This document shows positions 51,480 through 62,403 of a stretch of 64,000 bases of DNA, in pieces (position 1 is the first letter of the stretch; the number at the start of each line of letters is the position of its first letter). This DNA comes from Rapana venosa (lineage: Eukaryota; Mollusca; Gastropoda; Neogastropoda; Muricidae). Below the pieces are notes generated by a model. It made no database searches and was not told the DNA's origin. It was given only the letters and a program-made list of their open reading frames with translations. The translations under genes and the position numbers were made by a program. The DNA lies in contig CM054145.1 in the NCBI GenBank assembly GCA_028751875.1, positions 11,315,020-11,379,019 on the forward strand, in the 5' to 3' direction.

Positions 51480-52096
51480 CTAACAGGATCTCTGGCAGGA
51501 GACAGAGGTGATGTTATGGACGGCTCTGCAGAGCTGGCTGCAGAGGAGGTTGCCTTGGGTGATACTTAAGCACCAGCAGAAACCACTGTCCTGTTCTCTG
51601 AAGTGGTGAGTGGCATGACAAAAGCTGCGGTCCACACACTCCTTTTCAGCACAGGCCTTGATTTCAATGGTATAGAACTTGTCATTAGTGTCAATGATGC
51701 AGTAAGGGCTGTCATAGAGGCCTTGAAATGGGTGGCAGTGAGCATCATTTCTGACATAGATGAACCCAGTGGAAGCCAGGTTTGAAGGCATGTAGACAGG
51801 CTGTTTTCCAAGGAACTGTGGAGCTGGTGGTTGCACACTGCGCATGGTGTGCTGTAGATGTTTGAGAAACATTGAGTCTGGCTCCATGGTGTGTGCATCT
51901 AGCCGTTGAAGAGATTCACTGGGCAGGTGAGGAGTTGAACCATAAACAAGCTCAGCAGGAGAACATCCAGGGTCACCCGCCAAGATGATTGTGTTCCCAA
52001 AAGAACCAAGGGAAGTTCTGCAAACCAATCAGGGTCGGTAGTGCATTCTTTGAGTGCTGACTGCAGCTGACGGTGGAGACAATCAACCATACCATT
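51480..52096 (-). pseudogene. integrase C-terminal half of gypsy element 2
   Basis: On the minus strand: NNGMVDCLHRQLQSALKECT (region of the catalytic Glu; here Asp), WFAELPLVLLGTQSSWR, then in another frame DPGCSPAELVYGSTPHLPSE and PFQGLYDSPYCIIDTNDKFY, a GPY/F-like module. It is the continuation of the integrase that breaks off at 45591, now on the opposite side of the element. Confidence 0.8.
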
Positions 52097-52160
52097 ATTC
52101 ACTTTCCTTTTGTTTACTTTATTTCCCTTTCCTTCCCGTTCCTTTCCCTTTTCCTCTCTA
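52097..52160. repeat. homopyrimidine tract
   Basis: CTTTCC-type tract, the right-hand counterpart of 44778-45177. The gypsy block lies between them, so it appears to have entered a pyrimidine tract. Confidence 0.75.
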
Positions 52161-52205
52161 ATAGGTGGCGCTGCTCGAGTGGCGACACACTCTACTAACA
52201 GGAAT
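52161..52205 (+). mobile_element. SINE body fragment
   Basis: TAGGTGGCGCTGCTCGAGTG and GCGACACACTCTA match the SINE body at 7397-7425. Only about 40 bp remain. Confidence 0.6.
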
Positions 52206-52296
52206 TTTTTAAAATCTTGTTTTCGTTATATTGTGTGTCTTATCAGCTCCAAGTTCTGCAGAGTTGTGTCTGATGTGTCAGTAATAACAGCAACAA

Positions 52297-55200
52297 TGCT
52301 GGGAAGATCAGTTATATTCACTCTACTTGTTTGCTTTGTCATAGCGTCATCTGATTGTGTGCGAGGTTCGCCTAATAGCAACAGTACACTTGAGAATTTC
52401 TTCTTAGCCTGAGGGAATCAGCCAGTATGTTAGCTGAAGACCAAGACTACAACTTTCCATGTGAGATTCTACCATCAGCAACTAACAACGATAAAGCTTG
52501 GAAGAACACTAAGAAAAGAAAGTGAGGAAAGAAAGACTCGAAAATTTAAATAATCGAAAAACTCTGCTACCAACCATGCTCCTGTCCAATGTCCAGTCCC
52601 TACGCTTGAAAATGGACGAGCCTCAGGGCTAATGTCAACTACATGCATCAGTACAACAAAGTCAGAATTCTTGCCCTTACGGAAACTGGCGAAGTCCCAC
52701 TGTACTGAACTTCGACTCTCTATAGACAGCTTTGGTCAACCCATTAGGATTGACAGAGACCCACATGCAACAGGGAAGGGAGGAAGGTGGCAGGATGGTT
52801 AAGATGTTTGCCTGACAATAAGTAAACTGTGAGGTTGTGGGTTCGATTCCCAGCCTCGCCCCTTCTTCCCAATTTGACCAAAAAATCAAACTGAATGTCA
52901 AAGTCCTTCGGATGAGACTATAAGCTGAGGCCCCGTGTGCGAACGCACGCAGAACATCTTGCGCACATGTTAAATCCTGTTCCGCTTTCAGAAGAGTAGG
53001 CCATTGTGTGCCGGTGGAAACATGACAAAATTTACAAAACCGCATACACACGAGGACTGGAGGTAAAAAAGCACATGGGTGCTTATTCCATTATCCCCGA
53101 TATAAAAGAATAAATAAATAAATAAATGAAGGGACAGGGTGGAGGTTTGTGCTTCTTCATCAATGAGCATTGTTATCAAGATGTTAAAATTAGAACAACG
53201 CTATCCATGGAGGACATTGAACTGCTGTCTATTTCGCTCCCGCCTTTCTACTTACCAGGGGAATTCCTGCAACTATTTTTTACTTTGGTTTACATCCACC
53301 CCAAAGCAAAAGTGGCTATAGCAATGGAACATATATTAGATCACCTCCATGTGCTCGATTCTATGTCCCCTGATGCCCCTAAGTTTATCCTGGAAGATTT
53401 CAATAGCTGTTCCCTTAGTAAACTACTGAAGAACTATGAACAGTATGTGACCTGCCCTACTCGAAGAAAAAAGACCCTAGACTTGTGCTACAGGACTGTA
53501 GCAGACGCCTATAGATCATTGCCTTTGTCTCCCCTGGGATCAACTGACCACAGCTGTGTTCTTCTTGCACCCATGTACCAGTCAGTGTTTCAGCACCTTC
53601 AGCCCATAGTCAGGACCACCAAAAAATGGACTGCTGAGAGTTTAGCTAGTCTGCTAGGCTGCTTTGGTTGCACTGACTGGGATATGTTTTATAACATGTG
53701 TTTAGATCTGAATGAGCTCACTTATGTTATGTGTTCTTATATTTCATTTTGTGTTAGTTGTGTCATTCCATTTACCCCAATAACAAGCCTTAGGTTACAA
53801 AGGATCTGAAACGTGTATTAAACAAAAAAAGTAGTATTTTACACAGGCACAGAACAAAAAAAGAAGGAAGTAAATAAAGAAGTCAAAGCTGCTGTTGCAC
53901 AGGCTAGACATCATTATAAAAATAAAGATAGAAGACAAGTTTTCAGGGAACAATTTTCGTGCTGCATGGCAGGGTATCAAAAATATGTCTGCAGTAAACA
54001 TGGTAAACAAAAAGAAAGTAGTATTTTACACAGGCACAGAACAGGTGTCCAACAAAGGTCAAAAATCAGTTTCCAGAGGGTATGTGATAACAACTTTAAA
54101 CGCATTTTTTTTACTCGCTTTGAAAAGCATGATTTCTCAGATGAAATAAATGACCTGAAGCAATCCCTAGTTTTTGAGAATAGGGTCATTGTTGATGAAG
54201 AAGTTATTTGTAAGTACTTAAAGGCAATAAATATTAACAAATCTCCCGGACCAGATGGTATATGTGGAAGAACCCTGAAATTCTGCGCTACTGAGCTTGC
54301 CAGTGTCCTTCAACACCTGTTCCAGGCCTCACTGTATACTTGTCAGCTTCCAGTTATTTGGAAAACTTCCAATGTAATACCTCATCCAAAGAAACCCAAT
54401 CCTTCTCAGCCTAACGGTTGTCGACCTGTAGCTCTCAATCTCTTTTGTTGAAAACAGTAGAAAAGATTGTAAAATCTATCATTCTTTCTGCTACAGAGAA
54501 GACCTTGACCTACTACAATTTGAGTACAGGTCTCGAAGGGGTGTCGAAGATGCCAAACTATTCATTTTGAACAAGTTGTATAGTCACTTGGAAACACCTC
54601 ACTCTCATGCCAGAATATTGTTTGCTGATTTTAGTTCAGCTTTCAATACAATGCAGCCTCATGTTCTGGTTAACAAAATAATTTCAAATATTGACGTAGG
54701 CAATCAACTTGTTCGTTGGCTGATTGAATTTTTAACTAACAGACCACAGTGTGTTTTTGCCAACAAAATATCTTTTTCAGTTACATTTACCTGCACAGGG
54801 TTGCGTTCTCTCACCACTTCTGTACATTCTATACACATATGATTGCAGAAGCAAGTATGGAAATTCCTTTCCCGTAAAGTTCGCAGACGACAGTGCTGTG
54901 TTATCTCCGGATCAGTCTTAGACCACAGTCCAGCCCTCACCGAGTTCATACACTGGTGTGATGAGGCCTATCTAGAGCTCAATGTTTCTAAAACTAAAGA
55001 TCTGCCTATCGACTTCAGAAGATCAGGGCATACTCCCAAGTATATTATTATCCATAATCAGGAAGTTGAAAACGTTTCGAACTATAAGTATCTTGGAACT
55101 GCTTTTGACCACAAGTTAAACTGGGACCTTAATACTGACGCTATTGTCAAAAAGGGACAAGGTGTGTATTTTCTGAGGAAACTAAACTCATTTTTTGTAG

Positions 55201-55540
55201 ACATAAAGATTCTTTCCTTGTTTTACAAGTCTTACATAGAGAGTGTTATAAGTTGGGTTTCATTTGTTGGTACAATAACCCTAGTGTCAAAAGCAAAAAT
55301 GGCCTGCAGAAAATTGTAAGAATCTGCTCAAAAATAATTGGAGAAGAACAAAGAGATCTCATGTCGTTCTAAAATCAGCAGCTTGTACGCAAAGCCACTG
55401 CCATTCTGGCCGATCCCTCCCATGCTTTGTTTCCAGAATTTCAGTTGTTACCTTCGGAACGCTGTTTTCAGTGCCCCAAACAGAAAAAGAAATTCTTTTG
55501 TGGCAGTAAGCAATCAAATTCTGAATTCACAATGATGTTG
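52297..55540 (+). mobile_element. CR1/Rex1-like LINE, interrupted by a SINE
   Basis: A first ATG at 52297 gives a hydrophobic N-terminus (MLGRSVIFTLLVCFVIASSD). A frameshift near 52407 leads to SLRESASMLAEDQDYNFP. The endonuclease follows: LLSNVQSLRLKMDE (about 52580), LALTETGEV (TETW damaged), GQGGGLCFFINEHC after the SINE, PKFILEDFNSCS (GDFN damaged) and STDHSCVLLAP (His region). RT: INKSPGPDGICGRTLKFC, VIPHPKKPNPSQPNGCRPVA, ILFADFSSAFNTMQPHVLVN (motif A). Motif B/C come with frameshifts (KFADDSAV at about 54880), then NVSNYKYLGTAFDHKLNWDL. Dead copy; clade call tentative. Confidence 0.8.
52782..53127 (+). mobile_element. full-length tRNA-derived SINE, 7-bp TSD
   Basis: GAAGGGA at 52775-52781 and 53128-53134 flank it, and removing it rejoins the LINE frame (DRDPHATG to KGQGGG). 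The head has GGCAGGATGGTTAAGATGTT (A-box) and GGTTCGATTCCCAGCC (B-box, 52841 on). The core is CCTTCGGATGAGACTATAAG, then ACATCTTGCGCACATGTTAA and GAGTAGGCCATTGTGTGC. The 3' end is GGTAAAAAAGCACATGGGTG and an (AAATA)n tail. It is the best copy of this SINE here. Partial copies are at 26905/27616 (-), 28060, 39645, 41298 and 44589. Confidence 0.88.
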
Positions 55541-55679
55541 ACTGCCTAAGTTTTACATTTCTCTGAATTACTTGCATGATTGTCATTGTTATGAGTGTAG
55601 TCAATACATAATTATGTGTGTGTGAAAGAAGTGTGTCTTCTAGTCACGTCAATGTTTTTTAAAACATTGAATTCATACA

Positions 55680-55815
55680 TTGGTGTATGTGTGTGTGTGT
55701 GGGTGTCTTCGCACACGCACGCACGTACGTGTGTACGTGTTACGTATGTGCGTGCGTAAATAATATGTTTTTGTGTCTTTTAATCAATAGGTTGTTGGTT
55801 TTTTTTTGGGGGGGG

Positions 55816-55846
<31 letters not shown>

Positions 55847-56150
55847 TTAACATTTTGTTCACAATTGGGGGTGCGTGTGTGGCGTGTGTGTGTGGTGTGT
55901 GTGTGTTTTGTTTTCTTTTGTTTTGTTTTGTTTAATATCTATTCACTACATGGTGATTTATAGACACACCCGCATTCATACCAATGTACCTATTATTACA
56001 CACCCCGTCTCTCTCTCTCTATCTCTATTCTTCTCTCTCTCTCTCTCTCTCTCTCTCCCCTCTCTTCTCTCTCTACTCTATCTATATATCTATCTACCTA
56101 TCTCTTTCTCTCCCTCACTCGCGCGCGCGCACACACACACACACACATAA
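55680..56150. repeat. low-complexity block: GT/CG, G+T-rich, CT, CA
   Basis: A GT/GC alternating repeat (55683-55755), G+T-rich tract (55795-55940), CT/TCTA arrays (56008-56112) and CG-CA alternation (56119-56149). No gene. Confidence 0.85.
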
Positions 56151-56164
56151 ATATATATAACTAC

Positions 56165-57127
56165 TTACAGTAATTGTCTTACAGGTGAAGAATATATGAC
56201 TTCAGCAACTGACATTATGAATTGCTGAGAGTCATATAAAACTTCTTGACTAGTGGCATATTTCTTATAAATATCTAAACCTCTTCTTTTATACATGTCA
56301 AAAAGAATTGGGAAATCAAACAATAAATGGTGAATTGAAAGGGGAATAGAACAACGACATGTTACATTTTTTGAATATTTAGTATTCCATGCATTTAATC
56401 TCAGTTTATGTATTAGAATTTCTCATTTCCGTGGGCAGGGAAACTGCTGATAATGTTTTTAAAATAATCTTTGAATGACTGCATTTCATTAACTTGGAAT
56501 GAATTTCATAAGACGACAATGCGAGACTAGAAGCAAACACTTCAGTACTGTATTCAGAGGCACCTTGTTTTGCCAAAGAATCAACCAAATCATTCGAATA
56601 AATTCCACAGTGAGAGGGAATCCCAGCAAAAAGTTATGCTGATGCCTCTGCTTGCAATATAATTTAATCTCAAATACAATATCATTCCTTATTTTACCAT
56701 GCCTTACCTTATTTTATCTTTAATGCCTTTAACACTGCTTTTGAGTCAACGCAAAACAGAACTTGGCAAATATCAACAGCTGTATCAGACAAAAAATTCA
56801 AAGCCATAAGGATTGCAAATAATTCAGAAGTAAAGATAGAAAAATGCCCTAAATGAAACGATTTTTGAACTTTTAAAGTCGGAATCACATATGCAGCACC
56901 ACTTTTGCCTGTTTCTAATATAGATCCATATATCCGGATCCGGATCTATATATATATATATATGTGATTAGAATAATTACTTTCTAAGTGACTTTTTACA
57001 TCAACGGTGAGAATATTTTGATCTTCATTTTTCTTCATTTCCGTGTAGTCGATGTCAAATTTAGCTAGAATATGTTCCCAAGAAGGAAACTGAGGAACAA
57101 CTGGTCAAATTGGATTTGTTGATATAA
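56165..57127 (-). pseudogene. I-type LINE pol: RNase H and C-terminus
   Basis: On the minus strand from 57127: NPIWPVVPQFPSWEHIL-like sequence. Then an RNase H whose start is broken by a TA microsatellite and a GGATCC-rich patch (56930-56965), FTSELFAILMALNFL (Glu), FCVDSKAVLKALK (Asp), and LVDSLAKQGASEYSTEVFAS (final D in the LVDSLAKQGA block, 56590 region). It ends near 56165. It is most likely the 3' part of the element whose preceding part is at 61161-61430, separated by the L2 insertion. Stops and frameshifts are present. Confidence 0.75.
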
Positions 57128-57495
57128 TAATAATAATAATGTATGGAGTGAGTGATCTGCCTTTGCGCCTGTCGCAGCACTGTGTGTAGCTCTGTGTTTG
57201 AATGCTGGATGTGTGTGTTTTTTCTGGTTCCTTTCAAGAAATTTTTACATCTTCTTGTTCGTGTTTTCACCCTGAGTCATTTGGTCAGAACATTTTTCTT
57301 TGTTATTATCTACTTTTTGAGATATTTCGATGTATAATTTTCATCTTTGTTTGAATTGTTCAAAATTCGATTCAACTTATGAATTGTGTTTACCTGACTG
57401 CGCTGGTCTTCGTGACCCATTTTAATCTGACCCTACTGCGTTCAACAAATTGCACGTGATTCACGAACTGACACACTCCATCAATCAAGTCTAGT

Positions 57496-58720
57496 GTGTG
57501 TTGTTCTGCTACCATGGCAGTGAGAGCCGCGGACATTAGAGCTATGCTCGCACCTGAGAATTGTCAAAAACAGTACACGCTTGCTCCTGCTATTAAGCAG
57601 CTTTTAACACACTTAGGCATTAATCGCCGCAAAACCAGACGGGGAACACGGGCAGGCCGACGTCATCGCCAGTGGTGGGCTTCCCTCTCCTGTGTCTCCC
57701 CCCTCACCTCTGACGTCACTTCTGTCACCCCTGACAACGCTTCTTCCCCATGCTGCCGTCCACCCGCCCCTTCAGCTTTTGATTGTTCTGTTGTTTGTAA
57801 CTCTGATAATGTTTTTTGTTCTGATGATTATGATGTATATCATGATGTGTTTCAAAAACCGAATCCCCTGATCAGCACAGTTCTTTCACCATCTTCTACT
57901 CCTGATTCACCATCCAAACTCTTGTCTGTTCTTCCGCTAGCGGCATCTCCACCATCGCCTTCGTCCTCTTCCTCTGATGCTATTCCAAACTCCCACTTTC
58001 ATCTTCAACCTCTCCACCTCCTTCAGATCTCCTTCAAGTTTGTTTGTTCAATGTGCAGTCTGTCTGTCCAAATGGAAAAGCCGATTACATATCTGATTTC
58101 ATCTCTGAAAAAAACATTGACTTAACCTTCCTCACCGAAACTTGGCTTAAACCACATGGCCATGAGCCAAAAATAAAACAGCTGACTCTCCTGGATATAA
58201 AACCATTTCTTTCCCCCGACTCTCTCGAGGAGGTGGGGATTGCCATCATTGTCAAAGACATATTGGAACATCTCTTTCTTTCAGTCACAAACTTCATTTC
58301 TCACATGATTCTTTTGAAGTTTGCGAATCAATCTCAACCTACCTGGCCACTCTATTACTATCTGCTGCCTTACGTCCACCTCCCAGCCGTAAAAACAACC
58401 TAACATCTTCTCTTTTTCACCAAGAATTCCAGTCACTCCTCGACCACTACAGCCTCTCTCCACTAAACTTTAATTCTTGGTGACTTCAACTTCCATTTGA
58501 CAACCAGTCTTCTCCAGATGTCAAACGTCTTTCTCTTTCTCTGTCCAACCATTCTCTCTCTCAACTGGTAAACGAAGCAACGCACAGATCTGGTCATATT
58601 TTAGACTGGCTGATTACTAATGCTTCATTCAATCTTGTCACATCTGTTTCTGTCACTGACGAACTGCATTCTGATCATTCCGCCGTTCTTTTCCTCTCAA
58701 CATCACAAACTGTCAGAAAG
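57496..58720 (+). pseudogene. L2-like LINE: N-terminal region and endonuclease
   Basis: The ATG at 57496 or 57514 (MAVRAADIRAMLAPENCQKQ) opens a frame with a basic patch RRKTRRGTRAGRRHRQWW and a Ser/Pro-rich linker. A frameshift near 58040 leads into the APE endonuclease: LFNVQSVCPNGKADYISDFI (Asn block), IDLTFLTETWLKPHG (catalytic Glu in TETW), then with further frameshifts LGDFNFHL (GDFN, about 58480) and LHSDHSAVLFLSTS (SDHS with catalytic His, about 58670). All EN signature blocks are present, though in different frames. Confidence 0.85.
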
Positions 58721-58909
58721 AAGAATAATGTTACTCGTCGTAATCTTAAGGCCTTAGACATTCATACCTTCTCTTCCAAAGCTTCCGAACGTTTTTCACA
58801 AACCTCTGACCACATGACCTCTCTGATCACTATAACACTTATTTCCGCCAACTGCTTGATGAGCATGCACCTCCTACTGATCATTCCTCCCTGACAGACC
58901 CTGTGCGCC

Positions 58910-60840
58910 ATGGTATACCCAAGACATCTTGATAGCGAAGCGCAAACGCCGGCAACTAGAACGGCAGTGGCGGAAGTCAAAAACCGAAATCAACAAACAG
59001 CTTTTCCGAAAACAAATAAACAAAGTCAAACTCTTAATCCATTCAGCAAAGACAGACTACTACTCTTCCCAAATTCTCTGTGCTACATCCATAAAATCTC
59101 TTTTTTCCCTCACCTCAAATCTCCTTGGATCTGCAAAAACAACTCCTCTGCCTAACACCCACACCCTGTCTGAACTTCCATCCACATTTTCTGCCTTCTT
59201 TTCAGATAAAGTTCGAAACATACGCTCCAGACTTGATCAAACTCAATTCCAGCCTGCGCCTCCTGACCCCCAGTTCACTGGCACTCCTCTCTTTTCCTTC
59301 CATCCCACAAGTGAAAAAGAAATCATGACAATTCTGAAGGAAATGACTATAAATCATGCGACCTTGATCCCATACCTGCTCTGTTTTCTCACAATGCCTT
59401 CCACAACTTGTGCCTATTATCACTAAAATAGTAAATCATCTCTTCAGTCAGGAAATTTTCCATCAGCTCTTTAAAACAGCAATAGTCACACCTCTACTGA
59501 AAAAGCACGACCTCGATCCCAACATTCTGAAGAATTATAGGCCTGTCTCAAACTTACCCTTTATCTCTAAAGTACTAGAAAAAGTTGTTCTCAAACAGCT
59601 CAACAGTCAACTTCATTCCAATGATCTTCTTCCCACTTTTCAGTCTGCCTATCGCCCCAACCACAGCACCGAACCACCTAGTCCATACTTTAGATACACT
59701 TCTACTTGCTTCTGATGCAGGAAAAATCTCCCTCCTCACTCTTCTGACTTATTCTGCAGCCTTTGATACCATAGATCACTCAATTCTTCTTCTCGCCTCC
59801 AAAATACGTTTGGTATTAATGGCACAGCCCTCACCTGGTTTACTTCATACCTCACGACCGGTTCCAGAAAGTTATGTAACAAAATTCAATCAAAACCTGT
59901 CAAAATGGAATGTGGAGTCCAGCAGGGATCAGTCCTGGGCCCTGTTCTCTTTACTCTATACACTGCTCACTCTCACATATAATAAACAACCACCCTATTG
60001 ATCATCATTTCTATGCCGATGATACTCAACTTCAGTGCAGCGATACTGTTGAAAACTTGCCTTCCCTCTTGACAAATATGTCCTACTGCCTTCAAGACAT
60101 TCAAAACTGGATGACTCAGAACAAGTTACAACTTAATGCCGATAAAACCGAAGCATGCTCATAGGGACCAACATAAACTTTCTCTATCACAAAAACTTCA
60201 ATAGAATTCGGCAATACGTCAGTTCCTTTGTCCAACTCTGTGAGTATTTAGGAGTAGTTCTTGACAACACACTCTCTATGAAAAATTCATCACCCAGACC
60301 TGCCAGTCTTGCTACTATCAATTACGGCGCGTAAGCGCGATTCGCAAGTATCTGTCCACTGATGCAACTTCCAAGCTTGTCACATCTCTTATTCTTTCAC
60401 GTTTAGACTACTGTAATTCTCTTTTGGCTGGCCTACCAGCATCATCTATCCACTTCTTCAACGCATACAAACTCTGCAGCTCGACTGGTCCTAAGAAAGA
60501 AAAAATCTGAACACATCACTCCTCTCTGCGATCTCTTCACTGGTTGCCTGTCCACAAAGACTGCAGTATAAAATCAATAGCCTCTGTTTCAAATGTCTCC
60601 ACAAATCTGCACCCTCTTTCTCTGTAACTGTCTTCACCTGTACACTCCATCCCGTTTCCCTTCGTTCAGCCGCAGATACTTTGTGCTTTCGAACACCCAG
60701 ATTCAAACAAACACTGTTGGCCGTCGCTCCTTCTCTGTTTCTGGTCCATCCACCTGGAATGACCTCCCTCTTTCACTTCGTCAAAAGCCTTCACTTGATT
60801 CCTTCAAATCCAGCCTCAAAACACACTTATTTCCTACCTG
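58910..60840 (+). pseudogene. L2-like LINE: reverse transcriptase
   Basis: RT blocks in order: INKQLFRKQINKVKLLIHSA (spacer), TPLLKKHDLDPNILKNYRPV (59490), NLPFISKVLEKVVLKQLNSQ, LLTYSAAFDTIDHSIL (motif A, Asp replaced: T-Y-S-A-A-F-D), VQQGS region (about 59915, CGVQQGSVLGPVLF in shifted frame), HHFYADDTQLQ (motif C, YADD, 60005), NKLQLNADKTEACS, YLGVVLDN and RRVSAIRKYLSTDATSKLVT, then TVGRRSFSVSGPSTWNDLPL near 60715. About five frameshifts. Confidence 0.85.
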
Positions 60841-61115
60841 AGACTTTCCCCCCACATATCTGTCCCTAATTTTCAACAGCATCTTTCACCGTCTAAGTGT
60901 TGTTCCGTGTGTGTGTTTTGGTGTGTGTGTGGTGTGTGTGTGTTGTGTGTGTGTGTGCGTGCGTGTGCGTGCGTAGTGCGCGCGCATGGATTTCTCATTA
61001 TGTTTAAGGAGAGTTGCATGCCTGTAAATGATTGAGTGCAAGCGCTTCGATTTGTTTGTTTTTTACAAGATTCAGCGCTATATAAATTCCATATATTATT
61101 ATTATTATTATTATT

Positions 61116-61160
61116 ATATAGCGCTGAATCTTGTAAAGCAACAAATCGAAGTGCTCAATA
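61116..61160 (-). repeat. L2-like tail fragment, minus orientation
   Basis: TATATAGCGCTGAATCTTGT and AAAGCAACAAATCGAAGTGC are the reverse complement of the tail at 61041-61090, forming an inverted repeat of about 45-bp arms around the (ATT)n. It is probably the right half of the fragment into which the L2 LINE inserted. Confidence 0.75.
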
Positions 61161-61403
61161 TATTGATGTCATTTTCTTTCATGAATGTGTCTGTATAGTA
61201 TTTAATTGGCTGCAGAAATGAAATAATGCGTGCTCGTTTAGGAAAATCAGTATCTTGATTCATAAATATTTCCTCTTTTACTGAATTTGGAATAGAGAGA
61301 CTACGAACCACGTATTTTGATACTGCCACTTTTCGCTGATGAGAGAGAGATAGTAAGTGAGCTTCTTTATAAGTATTAGCTGTGTTTGCATGAGCCGGAA
61401 CAC

Positions 61404-61430
<27 letters not shown>
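61161..61430 (-). pseudogene. I-type LINE pol: connection region
   Basis: On the minus strand: TLGVPAHANTANTYKEAHLL, SLSHQRKVAVSKYVVRSLSI, NQDTDFPKRARIISFLQPIK and YYTDTFMKENDIN. This matches the style of the region between RT thumb and RNase H in I-clade LINEs. A GT/GC microsatellite (61407-61470) has replaced the upstream part. Confidence 0.65.
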
Positions 61431-61446
<16 letters not shown>

Positions 61447-61470
61447 ACGCGCGCGTGCGTGCGTGCGCGC
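61407..61470. repeat. (GT)n with GC alternation
   Basis: About 18 GT dinucleotides followed by alternating GC/GT words, a Z-DNA type sequence. Confidence 0.95.
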
Positions 61471-61729
61471 AAACGTATGTGTTGTCTTCGATTTTACGTC
61501 TGTTCACTCTCAGTGATATTAGACGAGAAAAAAAATATATATATACAAGGGGTGTATGAGAAGTGAGGTGGTGGTGGAGGCCCTACTGAAAAATGCGAGG
61601 GGGGAAAAGTAGTCTAATCATGAAAAGAAACCGCACAAAGCAAAGGATACAATTAAAAAAAAAATTAAAACCCGAAACAAAAACATAAAAAGTGATTATC
61701 GTTAATGAAACTATAACAAATGTCCTATA
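61471..61729. other. no gene recognised
   Basis: A-rich and purine-rich sequence between two I-type LINE remnants. Confidence 0.4.
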
Positions 61730-62403
61730 GGACTATGCCAGAGACCTTTTGCAATATCAAATGCCAAATTCAAATTATTGAATATGCTTCTAAGGGAGTT
61801 TTCAGAAAATTGGGGTAAAAAAGCTTTTGTATTCTTACATTCAAATATTATATGAGTATTAGAAATATTCTCACCACACAGACATTTACTGTGTCTACTG
61901 AATTTGGTTACGAATACATTCAGTTTTATTCTATAAACAAACTATTCACTCTTCTTGCTGTTGAGATATTTGAGCAAGCCTTAGAATGACTCACGACTCT
62001 TGCTTTATCAGCTTTGATGACAGATCTGTTTAGAAATCTCTCTTTTAGGTGATAGGTTTCTGTGACCTTTTTCCATGATGTTTGTTCTAATAAGTGGTAG
62101 CCCTCTTGTAATGATAAAGGCACGTGCAATGTTTCTGATTTCCGTTCATGCTTTGCACCTCTTTTAGCAGCTCTATCAGCCCACTCATTTGGAAAGAATC
62201 CACTGTGTGAAGGCACCCAACAGAAAGTGACATTTGTGTTCTTTAAGGTTAAAAGGTGTATGACATGATTAATCTCTAATGCAATGTTTGAAGTTTTCTT
62301 GTACCACAAGGATTTTAAAGCATACAATACCGACTTAGAATCAACACAAATAAGGATTTGAAATATACACAATGGCAAATCAAGAACATAATTTAGAGCC
62401 ATT
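61730..62403 (-). pseudogene. I-type LINE pol: RNase H and C-terminal zinc-like motif
   Basis: The minus-strand frame 62414-61926 has ILICVDSKSVLYALKSLWYK (Asp), VTFCWVPSHSGFFPNEWADR (His and final Asp in the WVPSH-G-NE-AD block) and AAKRGAKHERKSET. After a stop, KLNVFVTKF and CLCGENISNTHIIFEC give a CCHC-like motif near 61885. The RNase H N-terminus (YTDGS) is cut off because LINE-B is inserted at 62404, inside the SEL/MALNYV block. This copy keeps a clear C-terminal half. Confidence 0.82.

Larger units (their letters stand above)
57148..61115 (+). mobile_element. full-length L2-like LINE
   Basis: About 3.97 kb with a 5' leader (57148-57510), an N-terminal basic ORF, endonuclease, RT and a 3' UTR with GT repeats. 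The tail is GCGCTTCGATTTG...AGCGCTATATAAATTCC plus (ATT)n. It sits inside a minus-oriented L2-tail fragment (left piece (TAA)nTGTATGG at 57128-57147, right piece 61116-61160) that itself lies in an I-type LINE. The frames are broken at several places, so it is complete in length but not coding-competent as written. Confidence 0.82.

Noticed and set aside
45178..52100. Autointegration product as explanation for the permuted gypsy element
   Set aside because: Self-integration should place LTR termini at the internal junctions; the junctions seen are gag/integrase and integrase/flank.
52677..53051. 124-codon minus-strand frame
   Set aside because: It is antisense to the SINE and the LINE endonuclease region; similar frames appear wherever this SINE occurs.
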